A DNA stretch of 64,000 nucleotides from Lachnospiraceae bacterium (GTDB taxonomy: Bacteria; Bacillota; Clostridia; Lachnospirales; Lachnospiraceae), in contig JAGAPK010000033.1 of the NCBI GenBank assembly GCA_017623295.1, positions 124,001 through 188,000 of the forward strand, given 5' to 3'. The notes under the pieces were generated by a model. The model saw only the letters and a program-made list of their open reading frames with translations, did not search any database and had not been told where the DNA came from. Positions 32,441-42,394 of this stretch are shown piece after piece. Each line of letters begins with the position of its first letter. Position 1 is the stretch's first letter. Both the position numbers and the translations under genes were made by a program.

Positions 32441-35380
32441 ATGAAAAAAAAGTCTAAGAGGTTTATAGCCGGTATTCTGATTTTTTTTATGGTAGTTATA
32501 ATAGGGGCCTTACTCCTATGGAAGAAGGGTGTTTTCGGGGGAAAATCTGATAACCTTGCTTTGCAAAGAGGCGTTAAGGCAACCTGTGACAGTATGGAAA
32601 AAGAGGAACTGGGAGCAGAAAAAGCAATCGACGGAGATGATGAGAATTTATCCTCCCGTTGGTCAAGTGAGAATAACTGGGAAGATGCTTCCCATTATAT
32701 AGAACTGGAATTTCCGGAAGAAATTTCAGTTTCTTTTGTTGTGCTGAAATGGGAAAGAACGAATGTGACTTCGTATCAATTGGAAGGTTCTCTGGACGGA
32801 GAAAGCTGGCAGGTGTTAGAAGCTTTTGAGCAGGCACCGGCAACGAAACGGCAGGAAATTCCGTTAGAAGAATCTGCTGTTGTAAAATACCTCCGCTTGT
32901 CAACAAGTGCGGTTTCTACTTCGGAAGAAGATTATTCGAATCTATATCAGAATGTGTCTTTGTATGAATTTGAGGTCTATGCAGATTTGCCGGCAGCCTA
33001 TCAAGTAAAGGAACCGAAAATTATAGAGCGGGAAGATGGAAGCCGTTATCTGGAGATGCCACAGGCACCGGAAGGGTATCAGATTGCCTATCTTGGTGCG
33101 GATTATGAGCAGATTATTGGTGATGATATGGAAGTTTATCATACCATTCAGGATAAAGAAGTCGAGGTTGGTTTTTTGGTGGAAGATATGGTCGGAGAAG
33201 AGGAAGCGCAGACCACTTCTTTTATCATTCAAGTACCGGCAGCAGACAGTGTTAGTGTTGCTAAGGCAAACGCAGCACCACAGGTAATCCCTGCGATTGC
33301 AGAATGGAATGGTGGAGAAGGAACTTTTATCCCAAATGAAAATTCCAGAATTATTGTTGCGGAAAATGAAGAAAGAGAAGGAAATGAAGGTCAGGAACAA
33401 GAAGATTTGAAACAAACGGCCGAGAAATTTGCAGACTGGTATGCCAAAATCATGGGATATGAGATTGCCGTGATAGAAGGAACCGAAGCAGATGTGGCTG
33501 CAGGAGATTTCTATCTGACTTACGCAACGGCGGATAATGCGGGATTTCACAAATCCGTAACGGGAGTAGGCGAGGAAGGATATGTCTGCGATGTTTCCGA
33601 CAAGTGTGTCATAATTGGAACAGATAAGCAAGGTATCTATTGGGGAACGATTACCCTTTTGCAGATTTTGAAACAAGAAGGTGCCATTCCACAAGGAACC
33701 ATGCGGGATTATCCGAAATATGAGGTACGGGGCTTTGGTATCGATGTAGCCAGAAAACCGGTTTCTATGGACATGCTGTATGACATTGTGGAAACGATGT
33801 CATGGTACAAAATGAATGATTTGGGAATTCATTTGAATGATAATGCGATACTCAGTACCAGTGGTTTGACGGATTCGGTAGAAGAAGCCATGACAGCTTA
33901 TAGTGCTTTTCGAATTGACACAAGTGTCACTAATGAAAGTGGGGAACAACTTACCTCACAGGATTATTTTTATACCGCTGATGAATTTACAGAATTGATT
34001 GAAACGGCAGAAACTTATGGAGTGCAGATTGTACCGGAACTTGATACTCCGGCCCACTCTCTTTCCATCACAAAGCTTTTCCCGGAATATGCGCTTACGG
34101 TGCGTAACGAAGCGGTAGACCAGATTGATTTAAGCAATCAGGATGCGGTGGGACTTGTGAAAGACATCTGGCATGAGGTATTAAACGAGGGACAAGGGGC
34201 TTTTGCCGAGGCGGATGTTGTTAATATTGGTATGGACGAGTATTATGGTGATGGCGAAACCTATCGCCGGTATATGAATGAAATCATAGAATTAGTGCAA
34301 GAAGAGGATAGTGATAAGACAGTACGCCTGTGGGGAAGTCTCAGCAATATGGATGGCGAAACCATGCCGCCTACGGAGAATGTTCAGATGAATTTATGGA
34401 GTGATATCTGGGCTGACCCGATGGAAATGTATCAGGCTGGATATTCCATTATCAATATGCAGAATAATCATTTGTATATTATTCCGGGTGGAGGCTATGA
34501 TTATCTGGATACAGAGGATTTGTATGCAAATTGGGAGCCGAATAAATTTTATGATTACAATCAATTGGAAGTGATTCCGGCATATTCGCCACAGATGCTT
34601 GGCGCTGCTTATATGATTTGGAACGATATGTGTGATAATCTGGATGTTGGCATCAGCGAATACGATTTGTTTGTGCGTTTTTGTCAACCGCTTGGCGTGA
34701 TAAGTGGAAAACTTTGGGGCGAAGTCAATGCAGAAACTACATCTTACGAAGACTGGATGCAGTTAGCCGAAGAACTCGGCACAGCACCGGGAAGTAATCC
34801 TTATTCCGAAGCTGTCTGGGCAAAGAATGAATGGAATGATAGTGAATTGAATGAAAATACACTGACAGAGGATGCAAGTGCAACGAAGACTTTGAATTTG
34901 CTTGGTGAAAACGAGACACTTTCTTTGCAAGGACAGGCAGATTATGTGGAAACAGATTATGAAAAGAAAAATGACGGTTGTGTCGGAATTGGTGGCAATT
35001 ACAGTATCAGTATGCAGGTATATAAAGAGACGGTAAGTGGTGCTACAACCGATGAAGAAATTCTATTTGAAGCAGACAGTGCCTATGGACAGACCGCATT
35101 TAAGACAGTTCAGATAGAAACCGGACAAGTTGGTTTTTCCAGAGAGGGAAGAGATTATTCTTTTGACTATACGTTGCCGGAGGACGAATGGGTAACTTTG
35201 GTGATAAAAGGTACACAGAATCAAACAAGTCTGTATGTGAACGGAGAATTGGTAGATACGTTGGGAGATGCAGAGCCTTTTAGCGAATATGCAACATTTG
35301 TATTTCCGCTGGAGCGAATCGGTTCCAAAACAAACAGTTTTCGTGGTATGATAAAAGAAGTTGAGATTACCGTAGAGTAA
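32441..35380 (+). CDS. Membrane-anchored GH20 hexosaminidase with discoidin and LamG-like domains
   Basis: 979 residues. N-terminal anchor (about 8-28). F5/8 type C (discoidin-like) domain (about 38-180: AIDGDDENLSSRWSSENNW, IELEFPEEISVSFVVLKWER). GH20 N-terminal domain (about 285-425), then the TIM barrel (about 428-740) from YEVRGFGIDVARKP, with VPELDTPAHS and the catalytic Asp-Glu pair in NIGMDEYYG (about 599-600). A C-terminal LamG-like domain (about 845-979) ends it. It should release N-acetylhexosamines from host or dietary glycans outside the cell. No sugar transporter is adjacent. Confidence 0.92.
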   Translation: MKKKSKRFIAGILIFFMVVIIGALLLWKKGVFGGKSDNLALQRGVKATCDSMEKEELGAEKAIDGDDENLSSRWSSENNWEDASHYIELEFPEEISVSFVVLKWERTNVTSYQLEGSLDGESWQVLEAFEQAPATKRQEIPLEESAVVKYLRLSTSAVSTSEEDYSNLYQNVSLYEFEVYADLPAAYQVKEPKIIEREDGSRYLEMPQAPEGYQIAYLGADYEQIIGDDMEVYHTIQDKEVEVGFLVEDMVGEEEAQTTSFIIQVPAADSVSVAKANAAPQVIPAIAEWNGGEGTFIPNENSRIIVAENEEREGNEGQEQEDLKQTAEKFADWYAKIMGYEIAVIEGTEADVAAGDFYLTYATADNAGFHKSVTGVGEEGYVCDVSDKCVIIGTDKQGIYWGTITLLQILKQEGAIPQGTMRDYPKYEVRGFGIDVARKPVSMDMLYDIVETMSWYKMNDLGIHLNDNAILSTSGLTDSVEEAMTAYSAFRIDTSVTNESGEQLTSQDYFYTADEFTELIETAETYGVQIVPELDTPAHSLSITKLFPEYALTVRNEAVDQIDLSNQDAVGLVKDIWHEVLNEGQGAFAEADVVNIGMDEYYGDGETYRRYMNEIIELVQEEDSDKTVRLWGSLSNMDGETMPPTENVQMNLWSDIWADPMEMYQAGYSIINMQNNHLYIIPGGGYDYLDTEDLYANWEPNKFYDYNQLEVIPAYSPQMLGAAYMIWNDMCDNLDVGISEYDLFVRFCQPLGVISGKLWGEVNAETTSYEDWMQLAEELGTAPGSNPYSEAVWAKNEWNDSELNENTLTEDASATKTLNLLGENETLSLQGQADYVETDYEKKNDGCVGIGGNYSISMQVYKETVSGATTDEEILFEADSAYGQTAFKTVQIETGQVGFSREGRDYSFDYTLPEDEWVTLVIKGTQNQTSLYVNGELVDTLGDAEPFSEYATFVFPLERIGSKTNSFRGMIKEVEITVE

Positions 35381-35396
35381 AGAAGGGACACAGGAT

Positions 35397-36230
35397 ATGG
35401 AAGCGTATACAGATTTTGCCAGCGTTTATGATACCTTTATGGATGAAACACCTTATGAAGAATGGTGCGAATTTCTGGTAAGTTTGTTGAAACAATATGG
35501 AAACGATGATGGCAAAGCGGTTGAGAATGTAGATGAGAATTTGCAGCAGGAACGGAATTCGATTCTGGATTTGGGTTGTGGAACCGGAACTTTGACAGAA
35601 CTTCTGGCGACCAAAGGTTATGACATGATAGGTATTGATAATTCGCAGGAAATGTTGCAGATTGCGATGGAGAAAAGAGAAAAATCCGGACTAGACATTC
35701 TCTATCTGTTACAGGATATGCGGGAATTTGAATTATATGGTACAGTGGGTGCTGTTATCAGTGTATGTGATTCTTTGAACTATTTGTTGGAAGAAGAAGA
35801 TTTGTTGCAGACTTTCCGATTGGTAAACAATTACCTTTATCCGGATGGATTATTTATTTTTGATTTTAATACGGTTTACAAGTACAAAGAAATTATTGGC
35901 GATACTACGATTGCGGAGAATCGTGAGGACTGCAGTTTTATATGGGAAAATTATTATCATTCCGAAGAAGAAATCAATGAATATGATTTAACGATTTTTG
36001 TAAAAGAACCGTGTGTGAGTAATCAAGATAATGAGGAAGAGGAAATGGGGGAATATTTCCGCCGTTTTTATGAAAATCATTATCAGCGTGGCTATCGATT
36101 AGAACAGATGAAACGTTTGTTGGAAAAAGCAGGACTTGCATTTATAAAGGCGATTGATGCGGATACGCATGGCGAAGTGACAGCGCAGAGTGAGCGAATT
36201 TATGTGATCGCAAAAGAGCAGTGTAAATAA
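35397..36230 (+). CDS. Class I SAM-dependent methyltransferase
   Basis: 277 residues. Begins YTDFASVYDTFMDETPYEEW, the usual start of small Firmicutes methyltransferases. Motif I SILDLGCGTGTLTELLA, motif II MIGIDNSQEML, and LFIFDFNTVYKY as motif IV-like. A linker of about 20 residues (VENVDENLQQERN) before motif I is longer than usual. The substrate is unknown. It starts 16 bases after the GH20 gene and precedes hslO. Confidence 0.88.
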   Translation: MEAYTDFASVYDTFMDETPYEEWCEFLVSLLKQYGNDDGKAVENVDENLQQERNSILDLGCGTGTLTELLATKGYDMIGIDNSQEMLQIAMEKREKSGLDILYLLQDMREFELYGTVGAVISVCDSLNYLLEEEDLLQTFRLVNNYLYPDGLFIFDFNTVYKYKEIIGDTTIAENREDCSFIWENYYHSEEEINEYDLTIFVKEPCVSNQDNEEEEMGEYFRRFYENHYQRGYRLEQMKRLLEKAGLAFIKAIDADTHGEVTAQSERIYVIAKEQCK

Positions 36231-36318
36231 ATTATGAGAAAGTACAAGATTAACAAACCAATGCAGACACGCTTGCGCTTACAATCACAATTATATAAGA
36301 TAAAAAGTGAGGTTTAAC

Positions 36319-37200
36319 ATGGCAGATTATTTAGTGAGAGCGACAGCAGCAGATGCGCAAATTCGTGCATTTGCAGTTACATCAAAAGAATTAGTAGAGA
36401 TGGCAAGAAGCCGTCATGATTTGAGTCCGGTTGTTACCGCAGGACTTGGCAGATTAATGACAGGAGCGGTAATGATGGGAAGTATGTTAAAAGGAGAAAA
36501 AGACATACTGACATTACAGGTATCCGGTGATGGTCCGGTCAGAGGTCTTACCGTGACCGCAGATTCCAAAGGAAATGTTAAGGGATATGCACAGGTGCCA
36601 CAGGCAATGTTGCCACCGAATGCACAGGGAAAACTGGATGTAGGAGGTATCATTGGAAATGGTTATCTGAATGTCATTAAGGATATGGGGTTAAAAGATC
36701 CGTATTCTTCCCAGATAGAGTTACAGACCGGAGAAATTGGTGACGATTTAACTTATTATTTTGCAGCTTCCGAACAGGTTCCGTCCTGTGTTGCATTGGG
36801 TGTTTTGATGGAACGGAACAATACAGTGAAGCAGGCGGGTGGATTTATCATTCAGCTTATGCCTTTTGCACAGGAAGAAGTGATTCAGAAGCTGGAAGAT
36901 AAGATTTCTACGATTCAATCCGTTACTGCTATGTTGGATGAAGGAAATACACCGGAGCAGATTTTGGAACTGGTGCTTGGCGATATGGGACTGGAAATTA
37001 CCGATAAGATGCCGGTACAATTTCACTGTAATTGCAGCAAAGAACGTGTAGAAAAGGTACTTATCAGTCTGGGCAAAAAAGAGTTAAAAGATATAATTGA
37101 AGAAGGCAAAGAAGTGGAATTAAATTGCCATTTCTGTAACTCAAATTATACATTTAGTGTAGAAGAGTTAAAAGAAATTCTGCATAAAGCGAAGGCTTGA
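36319..37200 (+). CDS. hslO: Hsp33 redox-regulated chaperone
   Basis: 293 residues. N-terminal chaperone domain (TVTADSKGNVKGYAQVP and VGGIIGNGYLNVIKD) and the C-terminal redox switch with four zinc-binding cysteines as CNC (about 234-236) and CHFC (about 267-270). Under oxidants with heat or HOCl the cysteines form disulfides, zinc leaves and the chaperone is activated. GTGAGG lies 6 bases before ATG 36319; an upstream GTG (36307) is inside that site. It precedes nadE by 17 bases, probably as one operon. Confidence 0.95.
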   Translation: MADYLVRATAADAQIRAFAVTSKELVEMARSRHDLSPVVTAGLGRLMTGAVMMGSMLKGEKDILTLQVSGDGPVRGLTVTADSKGNVKGYAQVPQAMLPPNAQGKLDVGGIIGNGYLNVIKDMGLKDPYSSQIELQTGEIGDDLTYYFAASEQVPSCVALGVLMERNNTVKQAGGFIIQLMPFAQEEVIQKLEDKISTIQSVTAMLDEGNTPEQILELVLGDMGLEITDKMPVQFHCNCSKERVEKVLISLGKKELKDIIEEGKEVELNCHFCNSNYTFSVEELKEILHKAKA

Positions 37201-37217
37201 GGAAGGAAAGTCAGAAA

Positions 37218-39128
37218 ATGAAGCATGGATTTGTAAAAGTGGCAGCAGTTACACCGAAGATAAAAGTAGCAGACCCGGTATATAACGGAAAACAGATTTG
37301 TGCCTGTATGAAGGATGCAGTAGAGCACGGGGCAAAAATTATTGTGTTCCCGGAACTGTGTCTGACAGGCTATACTTGCCATGATTTGTTTTTACAGGAA
37401 CTGCTTTTAAGGGAAGCCAAAGAGCAGCTTAATGTGATTGCCAAAGAATCAGAAGGAAATAATGCGCTTGTTTTTGTTGGTCTGCCAATGGAAAAAGAGC
37501 ATAAGCTCTATAATGTGGCAGCAGTTATTCAAGACGGTAAAATTCTGGCATTTATTCCCAAAACGCATATTCCAAGTTATGCAGAGTTTTACGAAGGAAG
37601 ACATTTCACACAGGGCAATCAGATACCGGAGAGGTATGCTTTTGGGAAAGAGGAAATTCCTTTTGGTACCAATATTTTATTGCAGGCAGATTCGATGGAA
37701 GGGCTTGTGGTAGGCTGTGAAATCTGTGAAGACCTTTGGGCGCCGGATTCTCCGGGAACGGCACATGCTTTGGCGGGTGCTACTGTGCTTGTTAATCTGT
37801 CAGCATCCAATGAAACCGTTGGAAAAGATACTTACCGGGAAATGTTAGTAAAATCCGCCAGTGCAAAATTGATTGCAGGTTATATTTATACATCAGCTGG
37901 TGAAGGAGAATCCACACAGGATTTAGTATTTGGCGGTCACAATATCATTGCAGAAAATGGTACGATATTGAAGCAGGCAAAGCGTTTTGTGGGTGAAACA
38001 GTCTATGCAGATATGGACATTCACAGACTGACCCATGAAAGACGCAGAATGACAACCTATCTGCCGAAAGGCAAAGAAAACTATCAGGTAATTACATTCC
38101 ATTTGGAAGAAGAAAATACAAAGCTGGAGCGAACTTTCAATGCAGCACCGTTTGTTCCGGCAAATAAAGAAGAACGAGATAAACGTTGTGATGAAATTTT
38201 ATCCATTCAGTCCTATGGTTTGAAAAAACGTTATGAACATACCGGATGCCAGTCGGCGGTCATCGGTATTTCAGGAGGCCTTGATTCAACATTAGCATTG
38301 CTTGTTACAGTGCGTGCCTTTGACATGCTTGGTCTGGAGCGGAGCAAAATTACATCCGTAACCATGCCGTGTTTTGGCACGACAGACAGAACTTATACGA
38401 ATGCTTGCGAACTTGCCAAAACTTTGGGAACGACTTTGAAAGAAGTAGATATCAAGGAAGCAGTAACGATTCATTTCCGTGATATTGAACAGGATATGGA
38501 AAAGCATGATGTGACGTATGAAAACGGACAGGCGAGAGAGCGTACCCAGATTCTGATGGACATTGCGAATAAAACAGGCGGTATGGTAATCGGAACAGGC
38601 GATATGTCTGAACTTGCGCTTGGCTGGGCAACTTATAATGGCGACCATATGTCTATGTATGGTGTAAACGTGGGAGTGCCGAAAACTCTGGTGCGCCATT
38701 TAGTACAGTATTATGCAGATACTTGTGGTGATGAAAAGTTGACTGCGATTTTGTTGGATGTACTTGACACGCCTGTCAGTCCAGAGCTATTACCACCGGT
38801 AGACGGTGTGATTTCTCAGAAAACAGAAGATTTAGTTGGCCCTTATGAATTACATGACTTTTTCCTATATTATATGTTGCGTTGTGGCTTCGAACCGGCG
38901 AAAATTTACCGTATTGCAAGACTTGCTTTTGCAGAGCAGTATTCGGATGAAGTGATTTTGAAGTGGCTTAAGACTTTTTATAGAAGATTCTTTACACAGC
39001 AGTTTAAGCGCTCCTGCCTGCCGGATGGCCCTAAGGTGGGAAGTGTTGCTGTTTCTCCGAGAGGTGATTTGCGTATGCCGTCGGATGCTTGCGGGGAATT
39101 GTGGTTGAAACAGGTAGAAGAGTTGTAA
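37218..39128 (+). CDS. nadE: Glutamine-dependent NAD+ synthetase
   Basis: 636 residues. N-terminal nitrilase-type glutaminase with the triad Glu (VFPELCLTGY), Lys (IPKTHIPSYAEFYEG) and Cys (VGCEICEDLWAP). C-terminal ammonia-dependent synthetase with the P-loop-like SGGLDSTLALL and GTGDMSELALGWATY. It amidates deamido-NAD with ammonia channelled from glutamine in the last step of NAD synthesis. Start at 37218 is preceded by GGAAAG; an in-frame TTG at 37197 overlaps the hslO stop and is less likely. A terminator follows. Confidence 0.95.
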   Translation: MKHGFVKVAAVTPKIKVADPVYNGKQICACMKDAVEHGAKIIVFPELCLTGYTCHDLFLQELLLREAKEQLNVIAKESEGNNALVFVGLPMEKEHKLYNVAAVIQDGKILAFIPKTHIPSYAEFYEGRHFTQGNQIPERYAFGKEEIPFGTNILLQADSMEGLVVGCEICEDLWAPDSPGTAHALAGATVLVNLSASNETVGKDTYREMLVKSASAKLIAGYIYTSAGEGESTQDLVFGGHNIIAENGTILKQAKRFVGETVYADMDIHRLTHERRRMTTYLPKGKENYQVITFHLEEENTKLERTFNAAPFVPANKEERDKRCDEILSIQSYGLKKRYEHTGCQSAVIGISGGLDSTLALLVTVRAFDMLGLERSKITSVTMPCFGTTDRTYTNACELAKTLGTTLKEVDIKEAVTIHFRDIEQDMEKHDVTYENGQARERTQILMDIANKTGGMVIGTGDMSELALGWATYNGDHMSMYGVNVGVPKTLVRHLVQYYADTCGDEKLTAILLDVLDTPVSPELLPPVDGVISQKTEDLVGPYELHDFFLYYMLRCGFEPAKIYRIARLAFAEQYSDEVILKWLKTFYRRFFTQQFKRSCLPDGPKVGSVAVSPRGDLRMPSDACGELWLKQVEEL

Positions 39129-39131
39129 GAA

Positions 39132-39173
39132 AAAAGCAGTTGTCTGTAAAAAAGACAATTGCTTTTCTCATTT
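39132..39173 (+). terminator. Terminator after nadE
   Basis: AAAAGCAGTTGTCT (39132-39145) / AGACAATTGCTTTT (39153-39166) with one G-T wobble, then CTCATTTTT. Confidence 0.8.
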
Positions 39174-39183
39174 TTAACGGACT

Positions 39184-39225
39184 CTACCATTGGTAGGTGT
39201 TCATTTTGGACTGGTTTTATATAAT
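39184..39225 (+). promoter_or_regulatory. Operator palindrome and -10 before the HTH-ABC gene
   Basis: Perfect palindrome CTACCA-T-TGGTAG (39184-39196) in the -35 region, and TATAAT at 39220-39225. It is a likely autoregulatory site for the HTH domain of the gene below. Confidence 0.55.
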
Positions 39226-39250
39226 ATATCGCAGGAAGGAGATTGTGCAA

Positions 39251-40327
39251 ATGGATCAAATAAAAATCGGTGCATTTATTTCTAAATGTCGTAAAGCAAA
39301 AGGATGGACACAAAGTCAATTGGCAGAAAAATTAGGAATTACAGATAAGGCAGTTTCAAAATAGGAAACAGGCAGGTCTATGCCGGACTATTCCTTATTC
39401 ACTCCGTTATGTAATTTGCTGGAGATTACATTAAGTGAATTGCTGGCGGGTGAACATATTCCAGAGAATGAACTAAGGGAAAAAACAGATAAGGTTTTGA
39501 TGGAAGTTGTTGCAAATTGGTTAGGACAGGATAAATGGGAAGCTAAGGCGGATACAATATCGGAAAACGTGCTGAAAGTGCAGAATGTTTCGAAGATATA
39601 TGAAACGGCAGATAATTCTACCGTAGCTGTGAACGATGTCAGTTTTCAAGTACCGCATGGCAGTTTTATAGGAATCATGGGAGCATCCGGTTCTGGAAAA
39701 ACAACTTTACTGAATTTAATAGCAACAATTGATAAGCCAACAGATGGAATAATTGAAATCAATGGGCAAAGTATTGCAGATATGTCTGAAGCAGATAGTG
39801 CCAAATTTCGTCGGGAACATTTAGGATTTGTTTTTCAAGAATATAATTTGTTGGAAACGTTGACCATTTATGAAAATATTGCATTAGCACTGACGATAAA
39901 GGAAATGCCAAAGGAAAAAATCAGAACAACCATTTTTAATTTATCAGAAAAGTTAGGGATACAATCTATATTGGATAAATTTCCATATGAGGTATCTGGA
40001 GGACAACGGCAAAGATGCGCTTGTGCGCGAGCAGTTGCGGTAAATCCAGATATTATACTTGCTGATGAGCCAACAGGCGCTTTGGACTCTCATGCTGCAA
40101 AGCAGTTATTGGACACTTTTTCTATGCTTCGTAATGAATATGGAGCAACCATTTTGATGGTTACACATGATGTACTATCAGCAAGCTATTGTGACAGAAT
40201 TTTATTTATGCAGGACGGAAGAATAAGGGCGGTTCTTAATCGAGAGCAGGAAAGTAAACAATCCTTTTTTGCAAGTATTTTAGAAAAAATGGCATGGATT
40301 GCGGGGGATAACAGTTATGTATCTTAA
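39251..40327 (+). pseudogene. HTH-ABC ATPase fusion interrupted by an in-frame TAG
   Basis: From ATG 39251 the reading is MDQIKIGAFISKCRKAKGWT, QSQLAEKLGITDKAVSK, then TAG at 39362-39364 (codon 38), then ETGRSMPDYSLFTPLCNLLEIT. Family members have KWETGR here, so a Trp TGG became TAG. Downstream an intact BceA/MacB-type ATPase follows: Walker A GASGSGKT, signature VSGGQRQR, Walker B ILADEPTGALDS, H-loop THD. The ATPase could still be made from an internal ATG (39380, weak site). Its 3' end overlaps the permease gene by 11 bases. Confidence 0.8.
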
Positions 40328-41645
40328 ATTATCATTTCGCAACGCAAAGCGTTCGGTTGTTGATTATCTTTTATATATTGTGACAATGATAATATTATTA
40401 TCCATTATGGAAGTGTCTAACGGTATTGCTATTATGGGAAATGTTAAGGCAGGTTTTCAAACCATATCTTTACCGATTTTGATAACAATAATTCTCATCA
40501 TATTGGTTGGGTATATTGATACTTTTATGCTGAAACAGCGTGCAAAAGAATTTGCCAACTACTTATTATTGGGAATGGAAAAAAGAAAATTGTCTCGTAT
40601 GTTTTTAGGGGAATTTTTTCTCATAGGAATTATTTGTTTTGTAGCAGGTGGAATGATTGGTTTGGGGATATGTGAAATCCTTACCGCAGGTATATTGCCG
40701 GATGGAAAGGAAAGCAACATATTGCTGTCTGGAATGAGCCTGATGCAGACTTTTCTTTATTTTTGTTTCGTACAGGGTGTATGTGCATTTCGGATAAAAC
40801 GCAGGATGGATAAACTGGAAATACAGGAGCTGATGCATGAAAAAGAGCGTAATCAAAAAATGGTAAATAACCTTACTCATAGAAAATGGGGAATTATTCT
40901 TATTGCTGATTTGGTATGTTTAATAGGGCTTTTATGCGGAATCGTGTTTTTACCGGAACATATGGGATTTCCAATTATATCTATTATTGCAATCCCTTTG
41001 CTCTGCTTTGTTTTTGCATTTTATAAATGTTTTTTTGAGTATCTATATGCCATAAGGAAAAAGGTATCAGATTTCTTATATCATGACAATCGTTTATACA
41101 TATTAGCACAGATAACATCTAACACAAAGACAAGTGCAATCATGAATAGTGTCTTTTGCATATGCCTGATTTTTTCAGCAATGGCTTTTTTTGTTGGAAT
41201 CATTATGATTCAAATGGATATTGAGCTTTTTGATAAAAATACTATGCAATGGTTCGGGTTCTTGCAAATAAGTATCTGCATTATTTTTATTGTTATATAT
41301 TTTTCCATCTTATCTTTGCAACAGATGATAGAACTAAAACGAGAAACAAAAAGCATTAGGATAATGCATTACATTGGGAAAAGTGATAAACAAGTGAAAG
41401 ATTTAGTAAAGAAACAGATAGCATTCAGACTATTTTTACCGATGCTTGTGACATTCTTCCTCTTAGCCTTTAGCATACCGCTTTTGAATCTGAAAATGAA
41501 TTTGTTATTACCGATTACCATGCATAATATTCTTTTACAAGCAGCAGGTTGGTTTGGTTTATGTTTTTTGCTTTTTTATTTCTGCTATTTTTTTATAACA
41601 TATGCCATAAGCAGACAGTATGTAGAAACAGCTATGTGGAAATAA
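40317..41645 (+). CDS. ABC transporter permease (FtsX/BceB-like)
   Basis: 442 residues with about 8-10 spans. Begins MYLKLSFRNAKRSVVDYLLYIVT, the standard start of FtsX-like permeases in BceAB-type exporters and antimicrobial-peptide resistance systems. The large outside loop of true BceB is missing, so this is the short type. GGGGGA lies about 8 bases before the ATG. It overlaps the ATPase gene by 11 bases; if the upstream nonsense codon blocks the ATPase, this permease lacks its partner. Confidence 0.85.
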   Translation: MYLKLSFRNAKRSVVDYLLYIVTMIILLSIMEVSNGIAIMGNVKAGFQTISLPILITIILIILVGYIDTFMLKQRAKEFANYLLLGMEKRKLSRMFLGEFFLIGIICFVAGGMIGLGICEILTAGILPDGKESNILLSGMSLMQTFLYFCFVQGVCAFRIKRRMDKLEIQELMHEKERNQKMVNNLTHRKWGIILIADLVCLIGLLCGIVFLPEHMGFPIISIIAIPLLCFVFAFYKCFFEYLYAIRKKVSDFLYHDNRLYILAQITSNTKTSAIMNSVFCICLIFSAMAFFVGIIMIQMDIELFDKNTMQWFGFLQISICIIFIVIYFSILSLQQMIELKRETKSIRIMHYIGKSDKQVKDLVKKQIAFRLFLPMLVTFFLLAFSIPLLNLKMNLLLPITMHNILLQAAGWFGLCFLLFYFCYFFITYAISRQYVETAMWK

Positions 41646-41658
41646 CATATGGCTGTTT

Positions 41659-41973
41659 TTACTTTAAGCCAAATTCCTCAAATAAATTCTCTTGATATAC
41701 TTTATCACGGGCAGATTTGACAATATCTTCGGTACGCCCTGCTTCAGCTAGAAAGATATTCAATTGATTAATTCTCGCTTGCATATCTTCTTGCCCATCA
41801 ATTTTTCCCTCATCATATCCTTCCTCACGTGCCATCTGTTCCACTTCCCAGGATTTCATATAATTTATGCCAACCTCCCTCTTGTTTTTTACCTTGTTAA
41901 CAAGTCGCTGAATGGATGCAATATCTTGATTGGTTACACTATCATCCGTTGATTTCTCTATGTATTTTAGCAT
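41659..41973 (-). pseudogene. Rpn family (PD-(D/E)XK) recombination-promoting nuclease, C-terminal remnant
   Basis: The reading FLKNMLKYIEKSTDDSV, DIASIQRLVNKVKNKREV, SWEVEQMAREEGYDEGKIDG is the C-terminal helical tail of Rpn/'PD-(D/E)XK nuclease family transposase' proteins. The catalytic N-terminal domain is absent and no ribosome site precedes ATG 41973; homology continues upstream by about 8 codons before a stop. Full-length members are about 300 residues. Confidence 0.75.
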
Positions 41974-42028
41974 ATTTTTCAGAAATTGAAAATAATATGT
42001 GAAACAACAAAAAAACGTTGTAAATTAA

Positions 42029-42057
42029 TTGATAAAATAGAATATAGATGGTATTAT
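42029..42057 (+). promoter_or_regulatory. Toxin promoter
   Basis: TTGATA (42029-42034), 17-bp spacer, TATTAT (42052-42057). Transcription would begin near 42064, giving an about 100-base structured leader (GGGTGGTAACCTCCC dyad near 42099) before the toxin ribosome site. Confidence 0.65.
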
Positions 42058-42164
42058 TATGAATGTAGCATTAAGCTACTAGGAAAGTACCCATGACAGG
42101 GTGGTAACCTCCCGAGCCTTTGAATCTAAATTATTAGGAATACATAGGAAGGGAGGTGCGTAAT

Positions 42165-42299
42165 ATGACAGTTGCGGATATTATTATGATATTTATTGGG
42201 ATAATCAGCTTGCTGATTTCCTTTGGCAGTCTGATTGTTGCGTTTCTGGCCTTTCTCGATAAGAGAAAAACTTATCGAGACAAGTGTAAGAAAAAATAA
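42165..42299 (+). CDS. Putative holin-like type I toxin (small membrane peptide)
   Basis: 44 residues: MTVADIIMIFIGIISLLISF, then GSLIVAFLAFLDKRKT and a Lys-rich tail. One membrane span followed by basic residues is the pattern of the 'putative holin-like toxin' family of type I systems (TxpA/BsrG-like). AGGGAGG lies about 7 bases before the ATG. The 3' coding end holds a perfect 9-bp inverted repeat CTCGATAAG / CTTATCGAG (42255-42279). An antisense RNA is predicted over the 3' end. Overproduction of such peptides damages the membrane. Confidence 0.8.
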   Translation: MTVADIIMIFIGIISLLISFGSLIVAFLAFLDKRKTYRDKCKKK

Positions 42300-42394
42300 A
42301 AAAGCCTATCCTGTCTGCACACAAGATAGGCAATGCTCGTAAGAGCAAACCTTTTCGCTTGGGAGCATCCACCTTTGGAGTGGGTGCTTTTCCT
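42296..42394 (-). ncRNA. Predicted antisense antitoxin RNA
   Basis: On the minus strand, -35 TTGAAA (42424-42429), a 17-bp spacer and -10 TATATT (42401-42406) predict a start near 42394. About 95 bases on, a hairpin GCCTATC / GATAGGC (plus-strand 42303-42330) is followed by TTTTTATTTTTT, an intrinsic terminator. The RNA is fully complementary to the 3' region of the toxin mRNA, the arrangement of RatA/SR4-type antitoxins. Sequence-based prediction only. Confidence 0.7.
42365..42391 (+). terminator. Toxin mRNA terminator
   Basis: GCATCCAC (42365-42372) / GTGGGTGC (42380-42387) with one G-T pair, followed by TTTT. The toxin transcript would overlap the antisense RNA over its whole length. Confidence 0.7.
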
